Origin: Candidatus Peribacteria bacterium
GTDB taxonomy: Bacteria; Patescibacteriota; Gracilibacteria; UBA1369; UBA12463
Assembly (NCBI GenBank): GCA_943355055.1
Contig: CALREA010000004.1
Location: 1-64,000, forward strand
Length of the DNA stretch: 64,000 nt
Direction: 5' to 3'
In this document: positions 37,995-48,089 of the stretch, in pieces
How positions within the stretch are numbered: the stretch's first letter is position 1
How the letters are laid out: the number at the start of each line of letters is the position of its first letter
Notes under the pieces: model-generated
The model's database searches: none
Seen by the model: only the letters and a program-made list of their open reading frames with translations
Told to the model about the DNA's origin: nothing
Position numbers and translations under genes: made by a program

Positions 37995-38165
37995 ATGATT
38001 GCTTTCTGTCCAAAATGCTGGAAGAACTCACACGGTGCCGAGAGCATGCGTGAAATGAAGGATGCGGAGTTTGTCACCATGAAAAATGGTCGACGAGCGG
38101 CAAAGGGTACGTGCACTGTCTGCGGACGAGGCATGTATAAGATCGTGAAATCCACGGAAGCCTAA
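37995..38165 (+). CDS. Small zinc-ribbon protein (DUF5679-like)
   Basis: MIAFCPKCWKNSHGAESMREMKDAEFVTMKNGRRAAKGTCTVCGRGMYKIVKSTEA*; two CxxC pairs. Confidence 0.7.
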   Translation: MIAFCPKCWKNSHGAESMREMKDAEFVTMKNGRRAAKGTCTVCGRGMYKIVKSTEA

Positions 38166-38258
38166 AGCATCCAAAAGTTCATTACGAACTTCACACTCAG
38201 TATAAAAAAGCCTTCACAAAAACATGAGGGTTTTTTTATGTGTGGTATAATCGGCCCG

Positions 38259-40106
38259 ATGAAAAAACTACTTCTCTTGCTGCCCTCCATTCTTTTCTTC
38301 GGACTCTTAATCATCTCGCTGCTTCACCGAGGAGGTATTTCATTTCAAGCACATATTTTGTGGATGATCATGATGCTACCGATCGCCGTATGTGTATTTT
38401 TTGCACAAAAAAATCAAGACTCGAGCAAAACTCCATCAATACTTCTAGGTCTAATACTGCTACTCCTCCTCACCATTGCCGCCGGATGGACGTATTCGCA
38501 GATGCGCGACTTCGGGCTCATTTCAATCACTACCTTACTGGGCGGACTAGCGACGCTCATAATCGTCATAGAAATGGACATGGCAGAAACCACCATAGAG
38601 AGACTCCTCAATATCCTCTGCGTCATCGCCTCGCTCCTTTGCATGTTTGGATTAGGACTCTACTTTTTCACGACGATCGACCGTCTTTCTTCAACATTTG
38701 TCCACCTCCCCTACCTCACTACCTCATACCCGAACGCCTTCGCTCTTTTCCTCCTCAGCGTAATGCCACACGCACTCCTACAGCTGAACAAATTTCGCAA
38801 TAGGCCTTGGCTCATCATCAACGCTCTTGTTATTTCGTCACTTCTCCTCACCTTCTCACGAGGATCGCTCATTATGGGCATCGGAATAGTTGCCACCCTC
38901 TTCATCTTGAAAAAAATCACATTCGATAAAAAAGTCGCCCTGACGCTCGTCGGGATTATCGCGCTTACCGCTACGTTCCAACTCATTCGACCGGATAGTC
39001 TGGGACAAAATTCATTTGAAGAAAAATACACATTCAATGCAGGAGAAAAAACTTCATCCGTAAACGAGCGAATGGACTTCTGGAAAGGCGCACTGAGCAT
39101 GATCAAAGCTCATCCGCTTTTCGGAACCGGTCCGGACACATTCAAATACACATTCCCTCAATATCAAACATCGCTTCTCGCCAACTCCGATCATCCGCAT
39201 AATATGTTTCTCAAGCAAGCAAGTGAGTTTGGAATACCATCGGCGCTTCTCCTCATTGCTATTATTATCTACGGACTCTACGGCCTGCGTCGCACGTATC
39301 GCGCGAACCATACCCATCTCGCTCTCGGACTCGCTATTCTGGCAATGCTCGGTCACAACCTTCTCGATTATAATCTGAATTTCACCAGCAACGCGCTCAT
39401 CTTCTACGCCTTCCTGGGGCTCATCATCGGAGCAACTCGACACGATGACCATCAAGTACCTAAACGTGCACTGTGGACCATCCTCCTCCTATTCACGGGC
39501 ATGATGTTTGTTGGTGGCACCTACGAAGCTTATCAACGTATGCTTATTACCCAAGCAAGAGGGCTCACCGCATCGTCCGAGATAGCAAAAATAAAAGAAG
39601 CCGAATCATTATTCTCAAAAATTCATCCAATTTTCTACGAGGATGCGATTCTCTTGCGCGCGCAAAACGCCATCGAGATGAAAAATCTTCCGCTCGCCAA
39701 ATCCCTTCTCAAAAATATCGTCACTCGAGATCGCGACTATGCTGAAGGCTATAATCTCCTCTCAGAAACGTATATAAACAGTACCGTGCTAGCAAAAGGA
39801 GCAAATACCAAAGCTATGGAGCTCGACTCATGGAACAACCTCCGCTATTATTTTCAGAAATTACAACTCATGTCCAAGGATGAAAAAATAATCAATAAAG
39901 GCGCCTATCAGATACTTCTCTCAGACTATCTCATCCTCCTCCAAAATAACGCCCACGAAACCATTCGCAGCGGCAACCCGCAGTACGCCATCAAAATCGC
40001 ACAGCTGCTCGGACTAACCGACCTGCAAAAAAAACTCTCCGACACGGCCATACTCGAACGTAAAAAATTCACCGACCGCTATTATATAACACTTTCACCA
40101 CTCTAG
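38259..40106 (+). CDS. O-antigen ligase/polymerase-like membrane protein with C-terminal TPR-like region
   Basis: Multiple TM segments; GTGPDTFKYTFPQY, SDHPHNMFLKQASEFGI. Confidence 0.82.
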   Translation: MKKLLLLLPSILFFGLLIISLLHRGGISFQAHILWMIMMLPIAVCVFFAQKNQDSSKTPSILLGLILLLLLTIAAGWTYSQMRDFGLISITTLLGGLATLIIVIEMDMAETTIERLLNILCVIASLLCMFGLGLYFFTTIDRLSSTFVHLPYLTTSYPNAFALFLLSVMPHALLQLNKFRNRPWLIINALVISSLLLTFSRGSLIMGIGIVATLFILKKITFDKKVALTLVGIIALTATFQLIRPDSLGQNSFEEKYTFNAGEKTSSVNERMDFWKGALSMIKAHPLFGTGPDTFKYTFPQYQTSLLANSDHPHNMFLKQASEFGIPSALLLIAIIIYGLYGLRRTYRANHTHLALGLAILAMLGHNLLDYNLNFTSNALIFYAFLGLIIGATRHDDHQVPKRALWTILLLFTGMMFVGGTYEAYQRMLITQARGLTASSEIAKIKEAESLFSKIHPIFYEDAILLRAQNAIEMKNLPLAKSLLKNIVTRDRDYAEGYNLLSETYINSTVLAKGANTKAMELDSWNNLRYYFQKLQLMSKDEKIINKGAYQILLSDYLILLQNNAHETIRSGNPQYAIKIAQLLGLTDLQKKLSDTAILERKKFTDRYYITLSPL

Positions 40107-40108
40107 AC

Positions 40109-40723
40109 ATGATATCTCAACTTCTCATCGGCACGACCAACAAAGGAAAATTAAAAGAAATCAGCGAGGTTTTGAACACGCTTCCTATCGAACTCGTAAC
40201 GCCCGACGGTCTGCGAATGGTGGGACAACCGGAAGAAACAGGGAACAGTTACGAAGAAAACGCGATCATCAAATGTAATTTTTACTACGATCAATCTCAT
40301 AGCCTCCCCACCCTCGCCGAGGACTCCGGTATAGAGGTTGCCGCTTTCCCGGGAGAACTCGGCCTCACCACACGACGATGGGGCGCAGGCGCCAATGCCA
40401 CCGACGAGGAGTGGCTCCGGCACTTCCTCACCGAACTCTCCAAGCACCCACAAGAACTTCACCGCGCGACCTTCGTCTGCACCGCCGCCCTTCAGCTTCC
40501 AGGCGAACCTGTGCCGCATATTTTCCGTGGAACCTGCCCAGGCAGACTCCTCCTCGAGCCACAAACCGCGATTCCCCACGGCATTCCGCTCTCCGCCTGT
40601 TTCATCGCCGACGGCCAAACGCACGTCTACGCCGCCATGAACCCCACCGAAAAAAACAAAATATCCCACCGTGGCAGCGCGATCCATCAGGTGAAAAATT
40701 ACCTGGAGAAACTAAACCGCTAG
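40109..40723 (+). CDS. XTP/dITP pyrophosphatase (RdgB/HAM1)
   Basis: IGTTNKGKLKEISEVL, EENAIIKCNFYYD, LAEDSGIEVAAFPGELG. Confidence 0.93.
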   Translation: MISQLLIGTTNKGKLKEISEVLNTLPIELVTPDGLRMVGQPEETGNSYEENAIIKCNFYYDQSHSLPTLAEDSGIEVAAFPGELGLTTRRWGAGANATDEEWLRHFLTELSKHPQELHRATFVCTAALQLPGEPVPHIFRGTCPGRLLLEPQTAIPHGIPLSACFIADGQTHVYAAMNPTEKNKISHRGSAIHQVKNYLEKLNR

Positions 40724-41965
40724 CACATGCCTATACTCCTTCGGCTGCCAAACAAACTCGTAATCAAACGCCTGCTCCTGGCGATAGAGCATGAATAACT
40801 CACGACCATTACCCTCAGCCAGGAAAGAAACTTCTACATACTGCTTATTCTTACGCTCAACCTTTAACGAGGAGTAATCACGATCCTTAGCCAAATAAAC
40901 AAGAGCCTCCTTGGCAAAACTTTCCTTTTGAGCCTGATTGAAATCCGCACTAAATTCAACGCGTTTATCAGCGAGTAGTCGTTCCACTCTGGCATTTTCA
41001 CTAAAAAATTTAAAGTACCCCGTTGTTCCAACGACAAGAATCAAAACAACAACAGCGACACCCTGAAGCTTCCTCAAAAGAATGCGTCCCAACGACTCAT
41101 CATCATCATAAAATTCTTGATCAATATCCTCAACGTTTTTCTGTTCTTGCGCGATCACTCGAGCCCGTGGTGGTGTCTGTTGCGTAGTAGGCAACACAAA
41201 ATCCGGTTCACGCTGCATTGGTTGAGGTGAAGCAACGGCCGAATCCTGAGCAGGCTCCTGTGGCTTGTAAAAATTCTGAGCTGAGGCACGGGCGAATTGT
41301 TCCATAAAAAGTTCACGTAAAGAAGTAAGTATCTCCTGATCCACGACAATATTTTCATGTTCTCTCGCCTTCTTCAAGAGCGATGCCGTACTACCAAAAT
41401 ACGAAGTAATGTGCGATAATGAAAATCCTTTCTGCTGCGAAGTAGCAGCGCTCACCACATCTTTGGCTTTCTTCAGCGCGTCATAATGCAGTGTCGTGCA
41501 CTCTTCTTCTCTCATTCCCATGACAATGGCACGATCTACCACGCTCAGCTCCTCAAAAAACGTGAGCCACAAAACTTCTCTTTCTTTGTACGCGAGCTCA
41601 CGATAGAAGCTTTTCAGAATCTCCTCTCTCCTGATAGAGCGACTACCCGAATCGGTTTTAATGTCATATACATCATGCAAATCGCCAATCCTTTTCGCGG
41701 AATCTCCAGCAGCCGCGGAACCACTCGAAGTAGGCTGTGACTGAATAGAAAAAAACTCATACGCCCACTTATACAAATCCAAGAGTGTAATAGTCTCATC
41801 ACGCTTCATCTCGTCAAACGCATTTTCATACAACGATTTCATAATAAACGCGATCACCGGCTTGGTCGAAGCACGTCTCGCGCAATACAAATACAGCGGC
41901 GAAAAAGTCTGCCCATACAGCCCCCAAAACTTCTCTACGTACTGATCTTGGCTAAGAATTCCCAT
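40712..41965 (-). CDS. Sigma-70-like/ECF helix-turn-helix protein with C-terminal TM anchor and external domain
   Basis: YKEREVLWLTFFEELSVVDRAIVMGMREEECTTLHYDALKKAK resembles sigma region 4; TM GVAVVVLILVVGTTGYF near residue 290. Confidence 0.55.
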   Translation of the reverse strand: MGILSQDQYVEKFWGLYGQTFSPLYLYCARRASTKPVIAFIMKSLYENAFDEMKRDETITLLDLYKWAYEFFSIQSQPTSSGSAAAGDSAKRIGDLHDVYDIKTDSGSRSIRREEILKSFYRELAYKEREVLWLTFFEELSVVDRAIVMGMREEECTTLHYDALKKAKDVVSAATSQQKGFSLSHITSYFGSTASLLKKAREHENIVVDQEILTSLRELFMEQFARASAQNFYKPQEPAQDSAVASPQPMQREPDFVLPTTQQTPPRARVIAQEQKNVEDIDQEFYDDDESLGRILLRKLQGVAVVVLILVVGTTGYFKFFSENARVERLLADKRVEFSADFNQAQKESFAKEALVYLAKDRDYSSLKVERKNKQYVEVSFLAEGNGRELFMLYRQEQAFDYEFVWQPKEYRHVLAV

Positions 41966-42059
41966 GGAGATAAAATAAGGAGGCTATTATTCCACAATTG
42001 GCACTCAGGCGCAAGCTAAAACCCAAAACGCTAATTTGGTCAAATTTCAGCTTTGCGAA

Positions 42060-42980
42060 CTACACCCCCATCTCCACCTCCCGATGCAGCGCCGCAAGCT
42101 CTCTGGCTCTCATGGTTTTATCTCCATATCGATACACCATTTTGGCATTATTTTTCCATTTATGCATCGTGAGTAAAGCGTGGGAAAGCTTCGGATATTT
42201 GGTAATCAAATTTCCAAACTTCGCGACAGAAGCGGAAGCACGTCCAAATTTCGCTGACTTAGCGAGTAAATTCGCGACCTTGCCCACCTTCGCAGTCAGC
42301 ATAGCAACCTCCGTGGCTTTCGCCGCACCCTTCGCCACTCTTCCGGCCTCGGAAGCAGCCGTCGTAGCGCCAGCCGTACCCAATCCGGCAACATCCAGCG
42401 CGAGAAACGCGACACCCGTCAGCGCATGCCACGCCCTCTTCCCACCTTCGAGTTTCTGCCCCGAGGCCGTCTTGCCCAGCGCGGCTTCTCCGGTGATTTT
42501 TGCCGAACCGACCACCGGAATCATATCAATCGCCGACGAAACAACATCCGCCTTTGCATATTTTTTCAAATCGTCAGAGAGTTGCTTGAAATTTACCGCA
42601 TCTCCCATAATAGAAAGAACCTGTGCGCGTAGCGCCTCATCCGGTACGGATTCAAGCTTTTTCATCTCTTCCTCCATGAAAGTCACTAACACTTCCACCG
42701 ACCCCCGTTCATCTCCTCCTGTCTTTTTCTCAGCGGATGTGCGCAAAACTTCATCAAGTCTTGGCGACAACTCCTCAAGATAACTGGCAAGTTCCGGACT
42801 ATCCTCGCGAACCATTTCCGGAATCGCATCTTTCAAATCCTGAAAATCCTTTTCCTCCATCTCAATACCCTCATCCTTCAAAATAGCATTCAGCTCGTCA
42901 TCCGACGGAATATCAATTTGGTCAACGTCGCCATCGACAGCATTATCGGCCGGAACAATATCATCAGGATTCTCATTCAT
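42060..42980 (-). CDS. Hypothetical protein with pretoxin (PT-TG)-like segment
   Basis: DMIPVVGSAKITGEAALGKTASGQKLEGGKRAWHALTGVA. Confidence 0.55.
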   Translation of the reverse strand: MNENPDDIVPADNAVDGDVDQIDIPSDDELNAILKDEGIEMEEKDFQDLKDAIPEMVREDSPELASYLEELSPRLDEVLRTSAEKKTGGDERGSVEVLVTFMEEEMKKLESVPDEALRAQVLSIMGDAVNFKQLSDDLKKYAKADVVSSAIDMIPVVGSAKITGEAALGKTASGQKLEGGKRAWHALTGVAFLALDVAGLGTAGATTAASEAGRVAKGAAKATEVAMLTAKVGKVANLLAKSAKFGRASASVAKFGNLITKYPKLSHALLTMHKWKNNAKMVYRYGDKTMRARELAALHREVEMGV

Positions 42981-43029
42981 AAAAAAATCGTTAAGGAATA
43001 TACAAAACGATTATAAAGATTAATACACG

Positions 43030-44025
43030 TTACGCAACAGCTACCAACCTCTCCGCAAGGACAGCCTCCATTTCATCAAATATGCACTCAACGTCTACGA
43101 GCGTATCGCATTTCATAATTTTCTCCACATACATTTTCGCCCCTTCGAATCCCTTGATATACGATGCCAAGTGCTTACGCAGCTCACGAATCGCCTTTAC
43201 CTCATTTGACCCTTCTACCGCAAATCGAACATGCTGACGAATTAACGGCAACTTCTCAAGCATCCCGGCAGGCCGCACGTATATCTCGCTCCTGAACGCC
43301 GCAGCAACCTCCGCGATTAACCATGGATCACCCAACGTAGCACGACCAATCATCACTCCATCCAGATTTCCTAATCGCCCATGCGCATCAGCAACCGATT
43401 TGATATCACCATTCCCGATGACGTTTATTCCCAACTCCCTCTTCGCCAAATAAATCGGCTCCCAGTCCGCCACTCCGGAGAAAGCCTGAGTGCGAGTGCG
43501 TCCGTGCAGTGATAATAATTTTGCGCCTGCATCCACAACTCCCTTACAAAAGCCCATAAACCGCTTCTCGTCATAGCAGTCATACCCAAGTCGCGTCTTC
43601 ACAGAAACAGGAACCGAAACCGCTCGACTCAAACTATGAACGATTTCCGCGGCCAATTGTGGATTTTTCAGTAACGCCGATCCGCACTCATTTGAAGTAA
43701 TTTTACAGGTCGGACAACCCATATTAATATCAATCCCTGCGATCCCCATATCTTCCAAAATCTTCCCCGCCTCCGCGAAAAACTCTGTCTCCTTACCAAA
43801 TAATTGCATAATAAGCGGAAACTCATCGGGATGCCAATCCAACATCCGATACGACTCACGACTCTTGTGATGGATAGCCGCCACGCTCGTCAGCTCAGAA
43901 AAACAAACCACATTCTCCGTCCCGCTCAACATCTTCACGGAGCGACGATACGCAGAATCCGTATACCCCGCCAGTGGAGCCAGCGCGACAATCGGTCTCG
44001 GCAATGTATCCCAGGAAAATTTCAT
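43030..44025 (-). CDS. tRNA-dihydrouridine synthase
   Basis: PLAGYTDSAYRR, IDINMGCPTCKITSNECGSALLKNP, VKTRLGYD, LHGRTRTQAFSG. Confidence 0.93.
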   Translation of the reverse strand: MKFSWDTLPRPIVALAPLAGYTDSAYRRSVKMLSGTENVVCFSELTSVAAIHHKSRESYRMLDWHPDEFPLIMQLFGKETEFFAEAGKILEDMGIAGIDINMGCPTCKITSNECGSALLKNPQLAAEIVHSLSRAVSVPVSVKTRLGYDCYDEKRFMGFCKGVVDAGAKLLSLHGRTRTQAFSGVADWEPIYLAKRELGINVIGNGDIKSVADAHGRLGNLDGVMIGRATLGDPWLIAEVAAAFRSEIYVRPAGMLEKLPLIRQHVRFAVEGSNEVKAIRELRKHLASYIKGFEGAKMYVEKIMKCDTLVDVECIFDEMEAVLAERLVAVA

Positions 44026-44053
44026 AGCGCGACCAATGTACACGCATCATGGC

Positions 44054-44593
44054 TTACGGCCAAGGCTTTCCGTCAATATAAAGTTGCTTTAGCACGGACG
44101 ATCCATCGCTATCCACGGCAACTTTGATAAAAGCCTGCCGATCAGGAGCCCACGTATTGAATATCTGCCCCTTCCCCTCCGGAATGAAATACTGCTCGAT
44201 GCCATATTCCAGACGATACGTAGGGGTTTTGTGGGAACCCTGCGCGGGAATATCAACACTCATAATCCTGCCTTTCAAGAAAATTCCATCAGCAGGTTTT
44301 GTACGACGAAGCTCTCCCGGAAAAGCAAATCCGGCGGACTCAACAACCGGCACATAGACTGTTTCACCTTCACGAAACTGCTCCTCGTCACGATAGTAGT
44401 ATCCGGAAACCGTCGATAAATCATGTCGATACGTGACATAATCTCCCCTCAGTGGATCGCGCGGATCAACAGGCAAGAGATGAATCAAAATCTCCCCGCC
44501 ATCAGCAAGCGTGATTAATTTTACAATAATCATACCGGCGATAATAATCACCTGCAATACTACGGCAAGCCCGATTTTCATATTTTTATTCAT
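44054..44593 (-). CDS. GDYXXLXY domain protein
   Basis: PVDPRDPLRGDYVTYRHDLS; N-terminal TM; overlaps upstream DUF2157 gene. Confidence 0.82.
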   Translation of the reverse strand: MNKNMKIGLAVVLQVIIIAGMIIVKLITLADGGEILIHLLPVDPRDPLRGDYVTYRHDLSTVSGYYYRDEEQFREGETVYVPVVESAGFAFPGELRRTKPADGIFLKGRIMSVDIPAQGSHKTPTYRLEYGIEQYFIPEGKGQIFNTWAPDRQAFIKVAVDSDGSSVLKQLYIDGKPWP

Positions 44594-46199
44594 GCTTTAT
44601 ATCGGGGTCAATATCTGCGATCATACGACGACGCGTCCGCTCCATCAACCAGCCGACTCCGAAGAGCAACAAGCCCGCTCCGATAAAAAACAAACTCTTG
44701 TCCAAAAAAGTGAAGAACCAGTCGGAGTATTTAACAAGAACAAACAAGAACATGCCGCCAACCCCCAGATTAATCATCCACGGCTCGCGTCGATGATAAC
44801 CAAGGGCGATAACTCCGATGAGCTGAGCGATTGTAAGTAAATTAAACATAATTGCCATCAAAAAACCTGATGGAGAAAGAATGCTATAGCTAGCAAATAA
44901 GGAGAATGAAGGAAGAATAAGGAGAATGAGGAAGAGAGCCACATGCACCACCAGCGTCAAACTTTCGTAGAGAGGCAATCTTGCTCGTATCAAACTCACC
45001 CCAAGCCCTGCGAGAAGCACGGCATACGCGATAACCATGTGCCAAGACGTAGCTACGGAGCCTCCTTCACTCATGAAAACAAGACTCTGAAGACCACCCT
45101 GCATGGAAAAGAAGAATAAATTGCCAACCAGAAACACTGTGCCAAACAGAGAAAATATACGACCGAAACGCTGATACAGACGGCCCGATACCACAAACAG
45201 CGCGGCGATAACCACATATCCGACATATACGGAAAAGGGTTCAATGCTAAGCGGAGAAACCCACGCTGACGCCTGTGCACCCCACCATACCAGAAGAGTA
45301 ACGACCGAAAGAATAAACGAAAAAACCGTAGTGAAATAATACGCCACAATCGCACCAACAAGAGACATGAATAAAGCAATCGTTCTCCACGAAAACGGAT
45401 CACCGATATCGGCATTAATACCAAGAAGTGTCACGCCACAGAAAAATACAAAAAGTAACAGGTAAAACTCATGCAACGTATTCCCTTCCCTCGCCGGCTC
45501 TTCCGTCGATCTCTTGGACAAAAAATAACCTGCCCCCCACAAGGCGATGGTCGTAAGTACTAATAAAAAAGTAGAAGTCGTGAAAAAAACGCGATATCCG
45601 AACATGCCGGTAAAAAGCTCTAGCGCGTGCCCGAAAGCCGCAGAAAAGCCTAAAACAAGCGCAAGCGCAAAGTGCGTACCGGACCGTAATGCGAACGCCA
45701 TCGCTAAAGAACCAAACATCCAAAGAAGTAATCCATCCGGCCAATTCGCGCGAACATGAAACATCTGGGCGATGAGGAAAATTCCGGCGCCATAGATCAA
45801 TGTGCCAAGGAGATAAAAGGCGTTCGCAACCTTCTCGAGCTGTCTCTTCTCCTGAAGATACCAACCCAAGCCATATGACATCAACATTGATAAAACGATA
45901 ATTCCAATCTTCATAACCTTCGTCATTTCAACCCAATTCGCAGCAACAAAGGAAAAAATTCCCGCCCCAATCAATATGGCCCCGAAAATAACAATCGTAT
46001 GAACACTCCGTTTGCCAGAATCCTCCTTGCTACCATGCGCCTTAGCTTCAGAAAAAGCCTTCTGTATCATCTCAACCGTCTCATTTTCCTTAAGCAATGA
46101 AAGATATATTGTTTCAACTGAATCACCCTTAGAAAGACTAGTATAAATATATTCAACCAGCTGGTGATGACTACGCTTAGCGAAATTAAAGTGCGCCAT
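44586..46199 (-). CDS. DUF2157 domain multi-TM membrane protein
   Basis: Long polytopic membrane protein next to a GDYXXLXY gene; start MAHFNFAKR. Confidence 0.8.
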   Translation of the reverse strand: MAHFNFAKRSHHQLVEYIYTSLSKGDSVETIYLSLLKENETVEMIQKAFSEAKAHGSKEDSGKRSVHTIVIFGAILIGAGIFSFVAANWVEMTKVMKIGIIVLSMLMSYGLGWYLQEKRQLEKVANAFYLLGTLIYGAGIFLIAQMFHVRANWPDGLLLWMFGSLAMAFALRSGTHFALALVLGFSAAFGHALELFTGMFGYRVFFTTSTFLLVLTTIALWGAGYFLSKRSTEEPAREGNTLHEFYLLLFVFFCGVTLLGINADIGDPFSWRTIALFMSLVGAIVAYYFTTVFSFILSVVTLLVWWGAQASAWVSPLSIEPFSVYVGYVVIAALFVVSGRLYQRFGRIFSLFGTVFLVGNLFFFSMQGGLQSLVFMSEGGSVATSWHMVIAYAVLLAGLGVSLIRARLPLYESLTLVVHVALFLILLILPSFSLFASYSILSPSGFLMAIMFNLLTIAQLIGVIALGYHRREPWMINLGVGGMFLFVLVKYSDWFFTFLDKSLFFIGAGLLLFGVGWLMERTRRRMIADIDPDIKHE

Positions 46200-46236
46200 G
46201 TCCGAAGCATACAGCAGAAACTTTACATTTGAAAAC

Positions 46237-48015
46237 ATGAATGTAAAATACCCCGGCCACATCATCCCAGATCTCATGCACAACCCACTGAAAAAACACA
46301 AACTCGGAGAAGTCGCCGCTACCTCGATATGCGGAAATGACATCATGAGCTCGGTATTATACGTATCAGGAATCGCCATTGGAACCTCCGGTATGTACGC
46401 GCCAATAATACTGCTCGCCATTGGAGGAGTTTTACTGCTCTATAGGGGTGTATATCGCGAAGTCGTAGAATCACTTCCCGTAAATGGAGGAACCTACAAT
46501 GCCCTGCTCAACGGCACATCAAAAAATATTGCCGCCACAGCGGGAGTTCTCACGATACTTTCATATGTAGCCACGTGTGTAATCTCCGGAAAAACAGCTG
46601 TAGAGTATCTTGGAACCATCGTAAACATTCCCATCATTCCGGTAACCATCGCCGTTCTGATATTTTTTGCCGCACTGGTAATCTCGGGAGTGAAAGACTC
46701 GGCAAAAATCGCTATCGGCATTTTCTTTCTCCACCTCACCACTCTCGTGGCTTTTGTGATTCTGGGAGCCTATTATCTCTATCACAATCCGAATCAGTTC
46801 CACATAAATCTCGAGCACACCAAAATCCTCACCCAAGATTACTCTCTAGCCATCCTCCTTTTCCTCGGCTTCGCCTCATCATTACTCGGCGTATCCGGCT
46901 TCGAGAGTTCCGCAGACTTCGTCGAGGAACAAGATAAGGGAGTCTTCAAAAAAACACTCACCAACATGCTGCTCGGAGTCGTCATCTTCAACCCGCTGGT
47001 AGCGCTCCTCTGTCTAGGGATTTCCGACATGTCGGAAATAGCAAAATTCTCTAACTTTCTCCTCGCGGGAGAGGCAAAGATAGTAGGTGGAACCATATTC
47101 CAATATATCGTAGTTATCGATGCATTCCTCGTCCTTTGCGGAGGTGTTCTCACGGGATTTATCGGTGTCTCGGGTCTCATCAACCGCATGTCCCAAGACG
47201 AAGCTCTCCCTATTTGGTTTGCCAAGAGAAATATAAAACGATCCTATCCTCGCATCGTGATAACCTTTCTCATACTTTGCATATCTATCCTCCTGTCTAC
47301 CGGAGGCAATCTCAAAGCTCTTGCCGGCGTATACGCCATCAGCTTCCTCTCAGTAATGAGCATGTTCGCTATCGGCAATATCATTCTAAAAATCACACGT
47401 CCTGATTTGCGCAGGCTCTACACCTTTCCCATGGTACTCGTCATTCTCGCCTTTACCACCACTTTCACGGGGCTGATTGGAAACATCATGATGGACGTGA
47501 ACAATTTAATATTCTTCGTGTTCTATTTTTTCCCGGTAATGTTGATCGTTCGCGCCTACATTTACCGCGATTATATCGTCGCATTTTTCTACAATCACAC
47601 GGCTCCGAATACTCTTCTTCACAAATTATTCCGAGTTGTTTTCCGCAACGTAGTACGAGGAACGTATATTCTCTTCATCCATCGAGCAGACAGACTCTTC
47701 AACACGCTGAAATATATCAACGCTAACGAAGCGGGTCGCCATGTAATAATTCTTCACTGCAAAGACGACACGGACGAGGTAAATACCGCAGTATGGCACG
47801 ACCTCAAAACGCTTGTACCGCTCATACCAAAAGCCGGAGTATTCCAGCATCTTCGTCTCGACCTTCACCAGATAGAGGGCGAGTTCGGCCCGGAAACAAT
47901 CCACAAAGCATCGGTAAAATACGACATTCCCAAAAACCGCATCTTCATCGGCACCATTCACCACAACCACAAGTTCATGTATGAAGATCTGGGCGGAGTG
48001 AGAATTATCGTCTAA
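46237..48015 (+). CDS. Amino acid permease (APC superfamily)
   Basis: ATSICGNDIMSSVLYVSGIA, polytopic, FASSLLGVSGFESSADFVEEQ. Confidence 0.85.
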   Translation: MNVKYPGHIIPDLMHNPLKKHKLGEVAATSICGNDIMSSVLYVSGIAIGTSGMYAPIILLAIGGVLLLYRGVYREVVESLPVNGGTYNALLNGTSKNIAATAGVLTILSYVATCVISGKTAVEYLGTIVNIPIIPVTIAVLIFFAALVISGVKDSAKIAIGIFFLHLTTLVAFVILGAYYLYHNPNQFHINLEHTKILTQDYSLAILLFLGFASSLLGVSGFESSADFVEEQDKGVFKKTLTNMLLGVVIFNPLVALLCLGISDMSEIAKFSNFLLAGEAKIVGGTIFQYIVVIDAFLVLCGGVLTGFIGVSGLINRMSQDEALPIWFAKRNIKRSYPRIVITFLILCISILLSTGGNLKALAGVYAISFLSVMSMFAIGNIILKITRPDLRRLYTFPMVLVILAFTTTFTGLIGNIMMDVNNLIFFVFYFFPVMLIVRAYIYRDYIVAFFYNHTAPNTLLHKLFRVVFRNVVRGTYILFIHRADRLFNTLKYINANEAGRHVIILHCKDDTDEVNTAVWHDLKTLVPLIPKAGVFQHLRLDLHQIEGEFGPETIHKASVKYDIPKNRIFIGTIHHNHKFMYEDLGGVRIIV

Positions 48016-48020
48016 TGAAA

Positions 48021-48070
48021 AATCGGGAACAAAATCGCAATCGGGATCGGGATCGCAATCGGGATCAAAT
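48021..48070. repeat. 18-bp tandem repeat
   Basis: AATCGGGAACAAAATCGC/AATCGGGATCGGGATCGC/AATCGGGATCAAAT. Confidence 0.85.
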
Positions 48071-48089
48071 TTTTGTTACACAAAAATTC

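Noticed and set aside
40151-40794. Long alternative-frame ORFs over rdgB
   Set aside because: Shadow ORFs; rdgB frame has clear family motifs.
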